64,000 nucleotides of DNA from JBCBGF01 sp038526915 (GTDB taxonomy: Bacteria > Pseudomonadota > Alphaproteobacteria > Rhodobacterales > Rhodobacteraceae). A program made the position numbers and the translations under genes. This document shows, piece by piece, positions 51,321 to 59,889 of this stretch; position 1 is the first letter of the stretch; each line of letters starts with the position of its first letter. The DNA lies in the NCBI GenBank assembly GCA_038526915.1, contig JBCBGF010000001.1, positions 620,001 through 684,000 on the forward strand. The letters run 5' to 3'. The notes beneath the pieces are model-generated. The model made no database searches and was not told the origin of the DNA. It worked only from the letters and a program-made list of their open reading frames with translations.

Positions 51321-53063
51321 CTAATCTTCCTCAAACGGATCCCACTCGCCTTCCACCTCGGGCAGCGCGTCTTGCGCGGCCTCGGCGGCGAGGGCGGCGT
51401 GGGATCTTATTTCCGTGATTTTCGCCTGCGGGAAGGCGGCAAAGACCGCCTCCAGCATCGGGTGTTTCTTTGCTTCGTCCTCAAGGGCCAGGTCGGCGGC
51501 ATCGCGCGTCTGGGCGATCGTATCATCCCCGCCCTCGGCCTCCACACTGATCGCCCATCGGGCACCCGTCCAGAGCTGCAAGCGCTGGCCCAGGCGTTGG
51601 GCGAGGTCGCGGGGCGCGCTGGGTGCAGGGGCGAAGGTGATGCGGCCGGGGCTGTAGCTGATGAGGCGGAGGCCTGTTTCAACATCGACGAGAAGCTTCA
51701 CATCGCGGTTGGCGCGGATCAGCTCGACGACACTTTCGAACGTCGCGTACCGGGCCAGGGCTGTGTCCGGTGCGGCAGCGAGCGCTGTTGCCGTGCCGCC
51801 GGGGCCTGCGCGTTGCGCGGCGGGGGCGGGCGTTTGTGACACCGGCGCTGCGGGGGCCGGGGCCTGCGCGGCGCTGCGCCCGCCACCACTGGGCGGGGTC
51901 GGCGGCGCGTCCTGCAGTTTGCGTACCAGTTCCTCGGGCGTGGGCAGGTCGGCCACATGGGTCAGCCGGATGATCGCCATCTCGGCGGCCATCATGGCAT
52001 TGGGGGCGGCTGCGACCTCTTCCAAAGCTTTCAGCAGCATCTGCCACATCCGGGTCATCACCCGCATCGGCAGCCTTTCGGCAATCGCCGATCCGCGCGT
52101 GCGTTCGTCCGGCGACACGGTGGGATCCTGTGCCGCCTCTGGCGTGATCTTGATGACGCTGATCCAGTGGGTGACTTCGGCCAGATCGCTCAGCACCGCC
52201 GCCGGGTCGGCCCCGTCAGCGTATTGGGCAGAGAGTTCGGACAACGCCCCCGCCGCATCGCCCGACATGATGAGATCGAAGAGGTCCAGCACCCGGCCCC
52301 GGTCGGCCAGCCCGAGCATAGCGCGTACCTGATCGGCGGTGGTCTCACCCGCGCCATGGGCGATGGCCTGATCGAGAAGGCTCATGGCGTCGCGGACCGA
52401 CCCTTCGGCTGCGCGAGCAATCAGGGCCAGTGCATCGTCTGCGATCTCCGCCTGTTCCTTGGCTGCAATGTCGGTCAGGTGGGCGATCATCGTTTCCGGC
52501 TCGATCCGGCGCAGGTCGAAGCGCTGGCAGCGGGAAAGGACAGTGACGGGTACCTTGTTGATTTCGGTGGTCGCGAAGATGAACTTCACATGCTCGGGTG
52601 GTTCTTCCAGCGTCTTGAGAAGCGCGTTGAACGCGTTCTTTGACAGCATGTGAACTTCGTCGATGATGTAGATCTTGTAGCGGGCCGACGCCGCGCGGTA
52701 GGCCACGCTGTCGATGATCTCGCGGATATCATCCACGCCAGTTCGGCTGGCCGCGTCCATCTCCAGCACATCGACATGGCGGCCTTCGGCAATCGACACG
52801 CAGTGTTCGCACACGCCGCATGGTTCGGTCGTTGGCCCGCCTTTGCCATCCTGCCCGATGCAGTTCATCCCTTTGGCGATGATCCGCGCGGTGGTGGTTT
52901 TGCCGGTCCCGCGGATGCCCGTCATGATGAAGGCCTGCGCGATCCGATCCGCCTCAAACGCGTTTTTCAGCGTGCGCACCATCGCGTCCTGACCGATCAA
53001 GTCGGCAAACCGCGCGGGGCGGTATTTTCGGGCCAGGACCTGATAGGCGGGGGTGTCGGACAT
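51321..53063 (-). CDS. dnaX: DNA polymerase III subunit gamma/tau
   Basis: Clamp-loader ATPase, 580 residues. Walker A is GIRGTGKTTTARIIAKGMNC (residues about 47-66), the zinc module CGVCEHC follows, then VLEMDAASRTGVDDIREI, the Walker B region IIDEVHMLSKNAFNALLKTLEEPP, and SRCQRFDLRR. After about 370 comes a Pro/Ala-rich linker and the tau-type C-terminus. I see no obvious slippery A-run for a programmed frameshift. It is the first gene of the dnaX-ybaB-recR operon, next to the SRP RNA gene. Confidence 0.98.
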   Translation of the reverse strand: MSDTPAYQVLARKYRPARFADLIGQDAMVRTLKNAFEADRIAQAFIMTGIRGTGKTTTARIIAKGMNCIGQDGKGGPTTEPCGVCEHCVSIAEGRHVDVLEMDAASRTGVDDIREIIDSVAYRAASARYKIYIIDEVHMLSKNAFNALLKTLEEPPEHVKFIFATTEINKVPVTVLSRCQRFDLRRIEPETMIAHLTDIAAKEQAEIADDALALIARAAEGSVRDAMSLLDQAIAHGAGETTADQVRAMLGLADRGRVLDLFDLIMSGDAAGALSELSAQYADGADPAAVLSDLAEVTHWISVIKITPEAAQDPTVSPDERTRGSAIAERLPMRVMTRMWQMLLKALEEVAAAPNAMMAAEMAIIRLTHVADLPTPEELVRKLQDAPPTPPSGGGRSAAQAPAPAAPVSQTPAPAAQRAGPGGTATALAAAPDTALARYATFESVVELIRANRDVKLLVDVETGLRLISYSPGRITFAPAPSAPRDLAQRLGQRLQLWTGARWAISVEAEGGDDTIAQTRDAADLALEDEAKKHPMLEAVFAAFPQAKITEIRSHAALAAEAAQDALPEVEGEWDPFEED

Positions 53064-53213
53064 GACGTCTCCGGATTCGTCGTCCTCGTGAATTTATGCG
53101 GGGGTGGGGGCGGCGTCCACCAATTGCCGCGGTGCGCAGGATTTCATGCTGTGGGGCCGAGCGACCGTGCAGTATCCTTGGGCGACAGGGAAACACCCTC
53201 AGGAGGTAACGGG

Positions 53214-53531
53214 ATGGAGCGGAACGGCGACGGGCGGGTCCTTGTGCTGATGTTCCTGTTTGCGCTGTGGCTCTTGGCGTTCGGGTATTCCTTCGTGGCC
53301 TACACGACGACCGAGGCCACAGGCGATGGGTTCGTGCGCGGCGTGAACCGTGTGGGTGCGTTTTTCGGGTGGCAGGGCGTGGCCGGCCTGTTGGCGATTG
53401 CGATCTGGGGTGTTGGCCGGCGCTGGCCCAAGGGCAGCCCGGTACGGCGGATGAGCCTGATCCCCATCGGCCTCGCGCTGTTGCTGGTGGCCGGAGTTGT
53501 GGGGGTGATCGTGTGGGCGCGGTTTCAGTGA
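53214..53531 (+). CDS. Small membrane protein, hypothetical
   Basis: A 105-residue protein with three predicted membrane helices at about residues 9-30, 45-65 and 80-102. The middle loop holds a Trp-Pro-Lys basic patch (RRWPKGSPVRRMS), which suggests a cytoplasmic side. The ATG at 53214 follows a perfect AGGAGG six bases upstream, strong evidence that it is translated. No family is recognised. It is divergent from dnaX and ends 10 bp before the SRP RNA gene on the opposite strand. Confidence 0.8.
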   Translation: MERNGDGRVLVLMFLFALWLLAFGYSFVAYTTTEATGDGFVRGVNRVGAFFGWQGVAGLLAIAIWGVGRRWPKGSPVRRMSLIPIGLALLLVAGVVGVIVWARFQ

Positions 53532-53541
53532 GGGGAAAAGT

Positions 53542-53635
53542 GAGAGGCTGGACAACGACCCAAGCGGGGCTCGTTACGGCTGCTTCCTTCCGGACCTGAC
53601 CGGGTTGGCGAGGTGCCTGCCCGCGCCAACCTCTC
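53542..53635 (-). ncRNA. ffs: Signal recognition particle RNA (4.5S type)
   Basis: On the minus strand a 94-nt RNA is framed by GAGAGGTTGG and CCAGCCTCTC, which pair. The conserved domain IV core reads GGTCAGGTCCGGAAGGAAGCAGCC, with the GGAA tetraloop and the asymmetric AGCAG/GTCAGG internal loops that bind Ffh. The location beside dnaX is usual in alphaproteobacteria. Exact ends may differ by a few bases. Confidence 0.95.
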
Positions 53636-53691
53636 AAGGTTTAGGTAGTTGGCGTGGCGTGGATTCGCAAGCGATGTTGACGCAGTGCCAG

Positions 53692-53754
53692 CAATTATGG
53701 TCAATTATGAGAACGACCATAAATTATGGCTACGAACATAATGAGGCATAATTG
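53692..53754 (+). promoter_or_regulatory. Array of repeated TTATG/CATAA half-sites before the AAA ATPase
   Basis: Within 63 AT-rich bases there are six copies of the same half-site in both orientations. These are CAATTATGG (53692-53700), CAATTATGA (53702-53710), the perfect palindrome CCATAA-A-TTATGG (53717-53729), CATAAT (53737-53742) and CATAATTG (53747-53754). TTATGGTC (53695-53702) and GACCATAA (53715-53722) also form an 8-bp inverted repeat with a 12-base spacer. The last copy includes the TTG start codon. CATAAT at 53737-53742 could serve as a -10 element, which would place the transcript start very near the TTG and leave little or no leader. Confidence 0.6.
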
Positions 53755-54876
53755 GACGACTTCTACGTTCCCCGCAAAGAGCTTGCCGTCGCCCTGACGC
53801 AACGCATGACGCCTGATCCAATCCTTGGGACGCAATCGGGCATGTTTCTTGCAGCGCCGCGCAGGACGGGCAAAAGCACGTTTCTCCGACGCGAACTCAT
53901 ACCACATCTGATCGAGATTGGCAGCTTTCCGATTTACGTCGATCTGTGGTCCGACCGGGATGCGGATCCGGGGCTCTTGATCGCCGATGCGATCGCACAG
54001 GCGCTGGACGACCTCTACACAACGCCGGAACGCTTGACGTCAGCGCTGCTACCCAAGAGCATTTCGGTCGGTGGTGTCACCGTTGAATTGAAGGAAGGAC
54101 AAACCAATCGGATCGGCACCTTGACCGAAGCGCTGCTCGCCATTGGTGAGAAAGCCGACAAGGACGTCGCGCTGATCATCGACGAGGCGCAACATGCCCT
54201 GTCGTCGAAGGCGGGCCTGGATGCGATCTTTGCCCTGAAGGCCGCGCGGGATGAGATGAACCAGCGCGCCGAGGGTGCGAGGCTGTATCTCGTGTTCACA
54301 GGATCGCATCGCGACAAGCTGGCGGGGTTTGTCCGGGGCCACAAAGACCCGTTTTATGGCGCGACGGTGTCGGATTTCCCAAAGCTGGGCGATGCCTACA
54401 TTGATGTGCTGGTCACCTCGCTGAACCAGCGTTTGGCACCGGATAATCAACTTGACCGGGACGATGTGGCAAAAGCGTTTGAGCTCTTGGGCCATCAGCC
54501 CGAAGCGCTGACCATGATTGTGCGTGAACACGCCTTGAGTGAGGCGGGCAGTGCCGGTCTGCGCGTTACCGTCACGGAACGGGCCAATGCACTACGCGCG
54601 CGGCGGTGGGAGCAACATGCCTCTGACTTCGGTGAACTGACGGAAATGCAGCGCGCGGTATTGTCGGTGCTGTCCGATGACGGCCAGGATTTTGCACCGT
54701 TCGTTGCCCCAACCGTCGCGCGGATCAGCGAGATCCTGGGTCGGCCTGCGACAACATCAGACATCCAGGTCGCCCTCGACGCCCTGCGGGAAAAATCGCT
54801 CGTTTGGCGCCCGTCCCGCGGGATCTATGCGCTGGAAGATCAGGACATGCGCGAGTGGCTGTTGGCCGATCAGTGA
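53752..54876 (+). CDS. Stand-alone AAA/ATPase_2-like P-loop ATPase
   Basis: A 374-residue protein of the archaeal-type ATPase (ATPase_2/AAA) kind. Walker A is AAPRRTGKST (residues 34-43), Walker B VALIIDEAQHAL (Asp144-Glu145) and sensor 1 LYLVFTGSHRDKL (about 178-190). A C-terminal winged-helix-like region (about 297-370: MQRAVLSVL...VALDALREKSLVWRP) looks able to bind DNA or a partner. The only start before the fold is the TTG at 53752, immediately after an in-frame TAA. The gene stands alone, has lower GC upstream, and is fronted by the repeat array. Relatives include ATPases of STAND-like and plasmid or defence contexts, but no partner gene is present. The function is unknown. Confidence 0.8.
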   Translation: MDDFYVPRKELAVALTQRMTPDPILGTQSGMFLAAPRRTGKSTFLRRELIPHLIEIGSFPIYVDLWSDRDADPGLLIADAIAQALDDLYTTPERLTSALLPKSISVGGVTVELKEGQTNRIGTLTEALLAIGEKADKDVALIIDEAQHALSSKAGLDAIFALKAARDEMNQRAEGARLYLVFTGSHRDKLAGFVRGHKDPFYGATVSDFPKLGDAYIDVLVTSLNQRLAPDNQLDRDDVAKAFELLGHQPEALTMIVREHALSEAGSAGLRVTVTERANALRARRWEQHASDFGELTEMQRAVLSVLSDDGQDFAPFVAPTVARISEILGRPATTSDIQVALDALREKSLVWRPSRGIYALEDQDMREWLLADQ

Positions 54877-55706
54877 GGCGCGCGCTCGGCCCAACCGGCG
54901 AAGATCTTCTCCAGCGCGACCACGACGTAGTAGAGAACGATGCCCAGGAAGGCGAGCGCGATGAGGACGGCGAACATCAGCGGGTAGTCGGCGTTGGTTT
55001 TGCCGCTGTCGAACAGGGCACCGAGGCCCCGGCCGTGGGGAGAGACGATCTCCATCAGGTTGGTGCCGATGAAGGCGAGTGTGACGGCGACTTTCAAGGC
55101 GCCGAAGAACTCGGGCAGGGTTTTGGGCAGGGCGATTTTCCAGAAGATCGTCATTTTCGACGCGCCGAGCGAGCGCAGGATGTCGCGGTATTCGGGCTCC
55201 AGCGTCGAGAGGCCGATAGAGACGGACACCGCGATGGGAAAGAACGAGATCATGAAGGCGATCAGCACGGTGTTGAAGTCATGCGCGCCGACGAAGAGGA
55301 GGGCGACGATGGGCACGACCGTGGCCTTCGGGATCGCGTTGAAGCCGACGAGCAGGGGATAGAGTGCCTCGCGCATCACGCGCGAGAAGCCCATGACCAT
55401 GCCGATCGCAACGCCGACCACGACGGCGAGCACGAGGCCCAAAACCGTGCGCCAGAGCGTTTGCCAGCCCATGATTAAGAACAAGTCCCAAAAGCGCGAA
55501 TAGGCGGCGGGCAGGTCGGAGGGCGAGGCCATGATGTAGTTGGGCCAGCCGTTGACCCAGACGATGAATTCCCAGAAGGCGAGGAACACGATGACTGCGG
55601 CGACCGGGGCGATGACAGCGCGGCTGAAGATCTTGCCCAGGATGCCCGATCCGCGGGATGCTGCCGGTGCGGCGGGGGCGGACAGGCTTTCGGGGACGTA
55701 GGCCAT
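54870..55706 (-). CDS. ABC transporter permease (NMT1/SsuC-like importer)
   Basis: A 278-residue inner-membrane permease with six predicted helices and the EAA loop YRDILRSLGASKMTIFWKIALP. N-terminal residues 1-25 form an Ala/Pro-rich cytoplasmic lead. It is third in a substrate-binding, ATPase, permease operon. By family it imports a nitrogen-containing ring compound, sulfonate or pyrimidine precursor; the ligand is not determined. Its 3' end overlaps the AAA ATPase gene by 7 bp on the opposite strand. Confidence 0.93.
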   Translation of the reverse strand: MAYVPESLSAPAAPAASRGSGILGKIFSRAVIAPVAAVIVFLAFWEFIVWVNGWPNYIMASPSDLPAAYSRFWDLFLIMGWQTLWRTVLGLVLAVVVGVAIGMVMGFSRVMREALYPLLVGFNAIPKATVVPIVALLFVGAHDFNTVLIAFMISFFPIAVSVSIGLSTLEPEYRDILRSLGASKMTIFWKIALPKTLPEFFGALKVAVTLAFIGTNLMEIVSPHGRGLGALFDSGKTNADYPLMFAVLIALAFLGIVLYYVVVALEKIFAGWAERAPH

Positions 55707-55716
55707 GGCGATCCTC

Positions 55717-56508
55717 TCAGGCGGTGGCCGGAACGCGGCCCTGCGCGATCTCGATCTGGTGGCGCAGGGTGTTCAGCATCTCGGCTGCCTCAGGTGTGTA
55801 GAGGTGGTCGAGATCACGGGGGCCGGTGTTGGGCACTTTCAGACGGTATTGCGTGGTGGCGGGGCGGCCCGAGAGGACGATCACCTCGTCGGCGAGGAAA
55901 ATAGACTCGCGCAGGTCGTGGGTGATCAGGACGCCGGTGAAGGGCTCTTCGGCTTTTACGCGGTGCATGATTTGCCAGAGGTCCTCGCGGGTGAAGGCAT
56001 CAAGCGCGCCAAAGGGCTCATCCAGGATCAGCACGTCGGGTTGGTGAATGAGGGCACGGCAGAGCGAGGCGCGTTGGCGCATGCCGCCGGAGAGTTCAGA
56101 AGGGCGCTTTTCCTCGAACCCTTTCAGGCCGACGAGATCCAGCAGATGCCGCGCACGGTCTTCGGCTTGGCTCCGGCTGAGCTTGGTGGGCACGATCTCC
56201 AGCGGTAGGAGCACGTTCTTCAAGATCGTTCGCCATTCCAGCAGCACGGGGTTCTGGAAGGCCATGCCGACGGTAGATCGCGGGCCTTTGACGCGTTCGC
56301 CGTGCAGCCACACCTCGCCATGATCAGGCTTCATGAGGCCGGCGATCAATTTGGTCAGCGTCGACTTCCCACAGCCCGATGGTCCAACAACGGCAGCAAA
56401 CCCGCCCTCTGGCACGGCGACATTGAGGTTGTCGAGCACCGGCAGGGGGCCGCTTTGGGTCTGGTAGGCGTGGGTCACGCCTTTGATATCGATGAGGTTG
56501 TCTGACAT
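55717..56508 (-). CDS. ABC transporter ATP-binding protein (SsuB/ThiZ-like)
   Basis: A 263-residue nitrate/sulfonate-type ATPase. Walker A is GPSGCGKST, the signature LSGGMRQR, and Walker B VLILDEPFGALD, followed by the switch ITHDLRESIFLADEV. It energises the importer formed with the adjacent permease, 10 bp downstream. A strong hairpin at 56519-56544 separates it from the binding-protein gene. Confidence 0.95.
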   Translation of the reverse strand: MSDNLIDIKGVTHAYQTQSGPLPVLDNLNVAVPEGGFAAVVGPSGCGKSTLTKLIAGLMKPDHGEVWLHGERVKGPRSTVGMAFQNPVLLEWRTILKNVLLPLEIVPTKLSRSQAEDRARHLLDLVGLKGFEEKRPSELSGGMRQRASLCRALIHQPDVLILDEPFGALDAFTREDLWQIMHRVKAEEPFTGVLITHDLRESIFLADEVIVLSGRPATTQYRLKVPNTGPRDLDHLYTPEAAEMLNTLRHQIEIAQGRVPATA

Positions 56509-56518
56509 GGGCTGCGGT

Positions 56519-56544
56519 GGGCGCGGGTTATGACCCCCGCGCCC
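56519..56544 (-). promoter_or_regulatory. Intercistronic hairpin after the binding-protein gene
   Basis: GGGCGCGGG (56519-56527) and CCCGCGCCC (56536-56544) form a perfect 9-bp GC stem with an 8-base loop in the 44-bp gap between the binding-protein stop and the ATPase start. No U-run follows in the direction of transcription. Such hairpins often protect the upstream mRNA or cause partial termination, giving more binding protein than transporter. Confidence 0.65.
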
Positions 56545-56552
56545 CTTTCGGC

Positions 56553-57554
56553 TTAGTTCAGCGCGAACCCGCCCTCGGGCAGGTAGGCGTCGGTGAAGTA
56601 GAGCGATGCGTCGGGCGCGTTCTGGAACTCATAGGTTTCGGCCAACTGCTCCAGCGCCTTTGCCATCCGGTCGGGATCGACCATGCCCATGCCGTTGGCG
56701 GTGGTGTAGTCGGTCACCACGTTCGCATCGATCGACAGTTGCAGGCGGCGTTGCTCCAATGCCGCGTCTGCCGCAGGGTTGCGCTCCATCAGGCTAGCAG
56801 TGGCTGCAGCCGGGTCGGCAATGGCGTCCTTCCAACCGGCGGCCACAGCGCCGAGGAAGCCGGACACCACCTCGGGGTTGGCCTCCGCAAACTCGGTGTT
56901 TGCGATGATCGCGTTGCCGTAAAGCTCAAGCCCGTGATCGGCCATCAGGATGGTCGAGATATCATCCTCTGGCACGCCCAAGCGCACGAGGTTGAGGTAG
57001 GACGAGAACGAAAACCCGGTGATCGCGTCAACCTGGCCTTCGGCGAGCATGGGCTCGCGGGTCGGGAAGCCCACAGGTTCAACCGTGATCGCGCTGACGT
57101 CGATGCCGTTGGCCGAGGCGAAGGCCGGGAACTGCGCCCAGGCGCCATCGGGTGGCGGGGCACCCAGCGTCTTTCCTTCTAGGTCGCCGGGGCCTTCGAC
57201 GCCCAGGCTCTTGCGGCCAACAACCGCGAAGGGCGGCTTGTCATAGATCATCATCACGGCGGTGACAGGTGCGCCGGGGTTCTGGTCGAGGAATTTGATG
57301 AGCGAGTTGATGTCGGCAAAGCCCATCGGGAACGCACCGGTGGCCACCTTCGGGATCGCGTCGAGTGAGCCTTGGCCGGCGGCGATTTCCACGCTGAGGC
57401 CCGCGGCCTCAAAGTGGCCGTTGTCGATGGCGGCGAAGTAGGGCGCGGACGGCCCTTCGAATTTCCAGTCGAGCGCGAAGGGCACTTCGGTCTGGGCGCT
57501 GGCTGTGCCGGCTACGGCCAGGGCGCCAGCGGCGATGATGGATCTCAGGTACAT
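56553..57554 (-). CDS. ABC substrate-binding protein, NMT1/THI5-like
   Basis: A 333-residue periplasmic binding protein with a signal peptide (MYLRSIIAAGALAVAGTASA, residues 1-20). The mature part opens EVPFALDWKFEGPSAPYFAA, typical of NMT1/THI5-like proteins that bind pyrimidine (HMP-type) or related ring compounds. Conserved DPVGFPTREPM-like and GYALN-like parts are present in variant form (EPVGFPTREPML; EGGFALN). The ATG at 57554 follows GGGAGA; the frame is open to 57698. I looked for a TPP riboswitch upstream and saw none, so control by thiamine is not supported. It is the first gene of the importer operon. Confidence 0.93.
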   Translation of the reverse strand: MYLRSIIAAGALAVAGTASAQTEVPFALDWKFEGPSAPYFAAIDNGHFEAAGLSVEIAAGQGSLDAIPKVATGAFPMGFADINSLIKFLDQNPGAPVTAVMMIYDKPPFAVVGRKSLGVEGPGDLEGKTLGAPPPDGAWAQFPAFASANGIDVSAITVEPVGFPTREPMLAEGQVDAITGFSFSSYLNLVRLGVPEDDISTILMADHGLELYGNAIIANTEFAEANPEVVSGFLGAVAAGWKDAIADPAAATASLMERNPAADAALEQRRLQLSIDANVVTDYTTANGMGMVDPDRMAKALEQLAETYEFQNAPDASLYFTDAYLPEGGFALN

Positions 57555-57740
57555 GGTAACGTCTCCCCACAGGATATTTGCTGCGCATTTTTTTGGCGTC
57601 TGCGGCGCATAAGGGCGAGAGCGGGTGGGGAATGCAAGGTGCAGGCCGGCCGAAATGCGCAAAAATTCAGCGTGGCCTGCAGCGGGCGCCTGTTTCAAGG
57701 GCAGTGGGGTGGGGCACGCCAGCGCGCGCCCCGCCTGTGA

Positions 57741-59714
57741 TCACAGCTTGATGCGGAACCGGGCAAAACCGTCCGGCCCTTCGCCCGCTGGTTCAATTGT
57801 CACGCCTTTGACATCGTCGAGATACTGTTCCGCCGCCGGGCCGGTGTCGAACAGGACCGTGGTGCCGGGCAGGGGTTTGAACGTCCAGTTGGCGTCGGCC
57901 TTGGGGTCGATCGTGCCCTGTTCGACGATGTAGCGTACGATCACGTCGCGGTTGGTGTCGGGCGCTTCGAGGATGATGCTGTCGCCCATGGCCCCGGGGA
58001 AACTGCCGCCGCCTGAGGCGCGGTAGTTGTTGGTCGCGATCACAAACTCCATTTCGTCGGTGACGGGTTGTCCTTCATAGGTCAGATCGACGATGCGCTG
58101 GGCGTCGGGGTTCGCAAGCTCACCCTTGGCCGTGAATTTCGACGGTTGCGACAGGTCGACCTGATAGGTCACGCCGTCGATCACGTCGAAATTATAGCTG
58201 GGGAATTCGGTGTTCAACAGAACCTGATCGCCCGCGCCCGGTTCGACCTGATTGAAGATGCCGACCGAGCGTTCGAGCCAATCGCGCAACTCCGCCCCCG
58301 TGACCTTCACCGCGCGCACGGTGTTGGGATAGAGGTAGAGGTCGGCCACGTTCTTGATGGCAACGTCGCCGACTGGGACGTCAGTGAAGTATTCCGGACC
58401 GCCCCGACCACCAGCCTTAAAGGGGGCGGCGGCGGAAAGGATCGGTAGGCCTGCAAATTCGCTGCCGGCCAACATTTCGCCCACATACCATTTCTGCGCA
58501 TTCGACACGATCTGGACCGAGGGGTCATCGGCCACCAGCGCGAAATAGCTGTGCAGGGGGGCGGCTGTCTTGCCCACGGCGCGGCGGACATAGGCCAGCG
58601 TTTCCTCGTGGTCTTGCGCCACCGCATCCAGGATCGCACTGTCGCTTTCCACCAGCGCGGTGACCGAGCGGTCTTCGTTGCGCTGCGAGATCGGGCGGGT
58701 TTCCACGCTGTGCCCTGCCACACGCCAGGTGTTGCCATCGCGTTCGAGAAGCAGGTCGACCACGCCCAGATGCGAGCCCCAGAACCCGCCCATCGTGGCC
58801 GGTTTGCCGTGGATCGTGCCCGTGGCCACATCGACCGCCGCAAAGCCATCAAACGCAGGCGAGGGGAAGACAAGGTGGTTGTGCCCCGTCATCAGCCCGT
58901 CGATCCCATCGATCGCGGCCAGCGGGACCGAGGCGTTTTCCATCCCTTCGGTGGCGTCTGCCGCGCCGATCCCGGAATGCGACAGGGCCAGGATGATCTC
59001 GGCCCCTTCTTCGCGCATCTGCGGGATATAGGCCTGAGCGGTCTCGATGATATCGCGGGCCGAGACGTTGCCTTCCAGGTGCCGCCTGTCCCAATTCATG
59101 ATCTGTGGGGGCACAAAGCCGATGAGGCCGATGCGGATCGGGTGGGTTTCGCCTGCGCCATCAGTCAACATGCGGTCGAGGATCACGTAAGGGGGCACCA
59201 GCGTGTCGTCTTCGGTGGGTGTGCCGCCAAGGGTTTTGGCGACATTGGCCGAGACGACCGGGAAATCGGCGCCCGCAAGAGACTTCATCAGGAAGTCGAG
59301 GCCATAGTTGAACTCGTGATTGCCAAGCGTCGAGGCATCGAAGCCAAGAGTGTTCATGGCGGAGATGACGGGGTGCATATCCCCCTCTTTCATGCCCCGT
59401 TCATAGGCGATGTAGTCGCCCATCGGGTTGCCCTGCAGAAAGTCGCCATTGTCGACCAGCAGGCTGTTGGTCGCCTCGGCCCGTATGTCGGCCACATGGG
59501 CGGCGGTGCGGGCCAGACCCACCGTGTCGACCTCGCGATCCGAGTAGTAGTCGTAGGGATAGACATGCACATGCAGGTCGGTGGTTTCCATCACGCGCAG
59601 ATGCGCCTGACCGGCCGAGGCATGGGCCGAGAACGGGTGGAGGAATGTAAGGGCCGCGCCGGCGGTACTGGTGGCAAGAAAGGTGCGGCGGCTCATGGGC
59701 AAACGAAGTGTCAT
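57741..59714 (-). CDS. cpdB: 2',3'-cyclic-nucleotide 2'-phosphodiesterase/3'-nucleotidase
   Basis: A 657-residue periplasmic enzyme that releases nucleosides and phosphate from cyclic and 3' nucleotides. A twin-arginine-type signal MSRRTFLATSTAGAALTF precedes the metallophosphatase domain. That domain has metal motifs METTDLHVHVYP, VDNGDFLQGNPMGDY, LGNHEFNYG, LALSHSGIG and TGHNHLVFP. The C-terminal 5'-nucleotidase domain (about 360-620) carries NNYRASGGGSFPG. The expected size for CpdB is similar. Downstream at 57641-57680 a 7-bp inverted repeat (GCAGGCC / GGCCTGC) may help termination before the importer promoter. Confidence 0.96.
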   Translation of the reverse strand: MTLRLPMSRRTFLATSTAGAALTFLHPFSAHASAGQAHLRVMETTDLHVHVYPYDYYSDREVDTVGLARTAAHVADIRAEATNSLLVDNGDFLQGNPMGDYIAYERGMKEGDMHPVISAMNTLGFDASTLGNHEFNYGLDFLMKSLAGADFPVVSANVAKTLGGTPTEDDTLVPPYVILDRMLTDGAGETHPIRIGLIGFVPPQIMNWDRRHLEGNVSARDIIETAQAYIPQMREEGAEIILALSHSGIGAADATEGMENASVPLAAIDGIDGLMTGHNHLVFPSPAFDGFAAVDVATGTIHGKPATMGGFWGSHLGVVDLLLERDGNTWRVAGHSVETRPISQRNEDRSVTALVESDSAILDAVAQDHEETLAYVRRAVGKTAAPLHSYFALVADDPSVQIVSNAQKWYVGEMLAGSEFAGLPILSAAAPFKAGGRGGPEYFTDVPVGDVAIKNVADLYLYPNTVRAVKVTGAELRDWLERSVGIFNQVEPGAGDQVLLNTEFPSYNFDVIDGVTYQVDLSQPSKFTAKGELANPDAQRIVDLTYEGQPVTDEMEFVIATNNYRASGGGSFPGAMGDSIILEAPDTNRDVIVRYIVEQGTIDPKADANWTFKPLPGTTVLFDTGPAAEQYLDDVKGVTIEPAGEGPDGFARFRIKL

Positions 59715-59889
59715 TTTGGGGGCTCCCTATTGGCTTAGGGCGCACAGGATGCAGACTGGGTGACGTCGACATAACGGGTGTGCCGACGCGGCAGATTACA
59801 CGCTATGCGCGTATCAAACAAACGGATTCTACCGAAAGCGTTGGCGCGGAAGATTCCACGCAGGGTCGATTGTATTCAGCTACCACCTT

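Noticed and set aside
52650..53213. Upstream extension of the small membrane protein frame into dnaX
   Set aside because: It overlaps the conserved dnaX coding strand, and the ATG at 53214 has a perfect ribosome site.
57555..57740. Possible TPP riboswitch before the NMT1/THI5-like binding protein
   Set aside because: The conserved CTGAGA and the later GAACCTGATC-type elements are not present on the minus strand.
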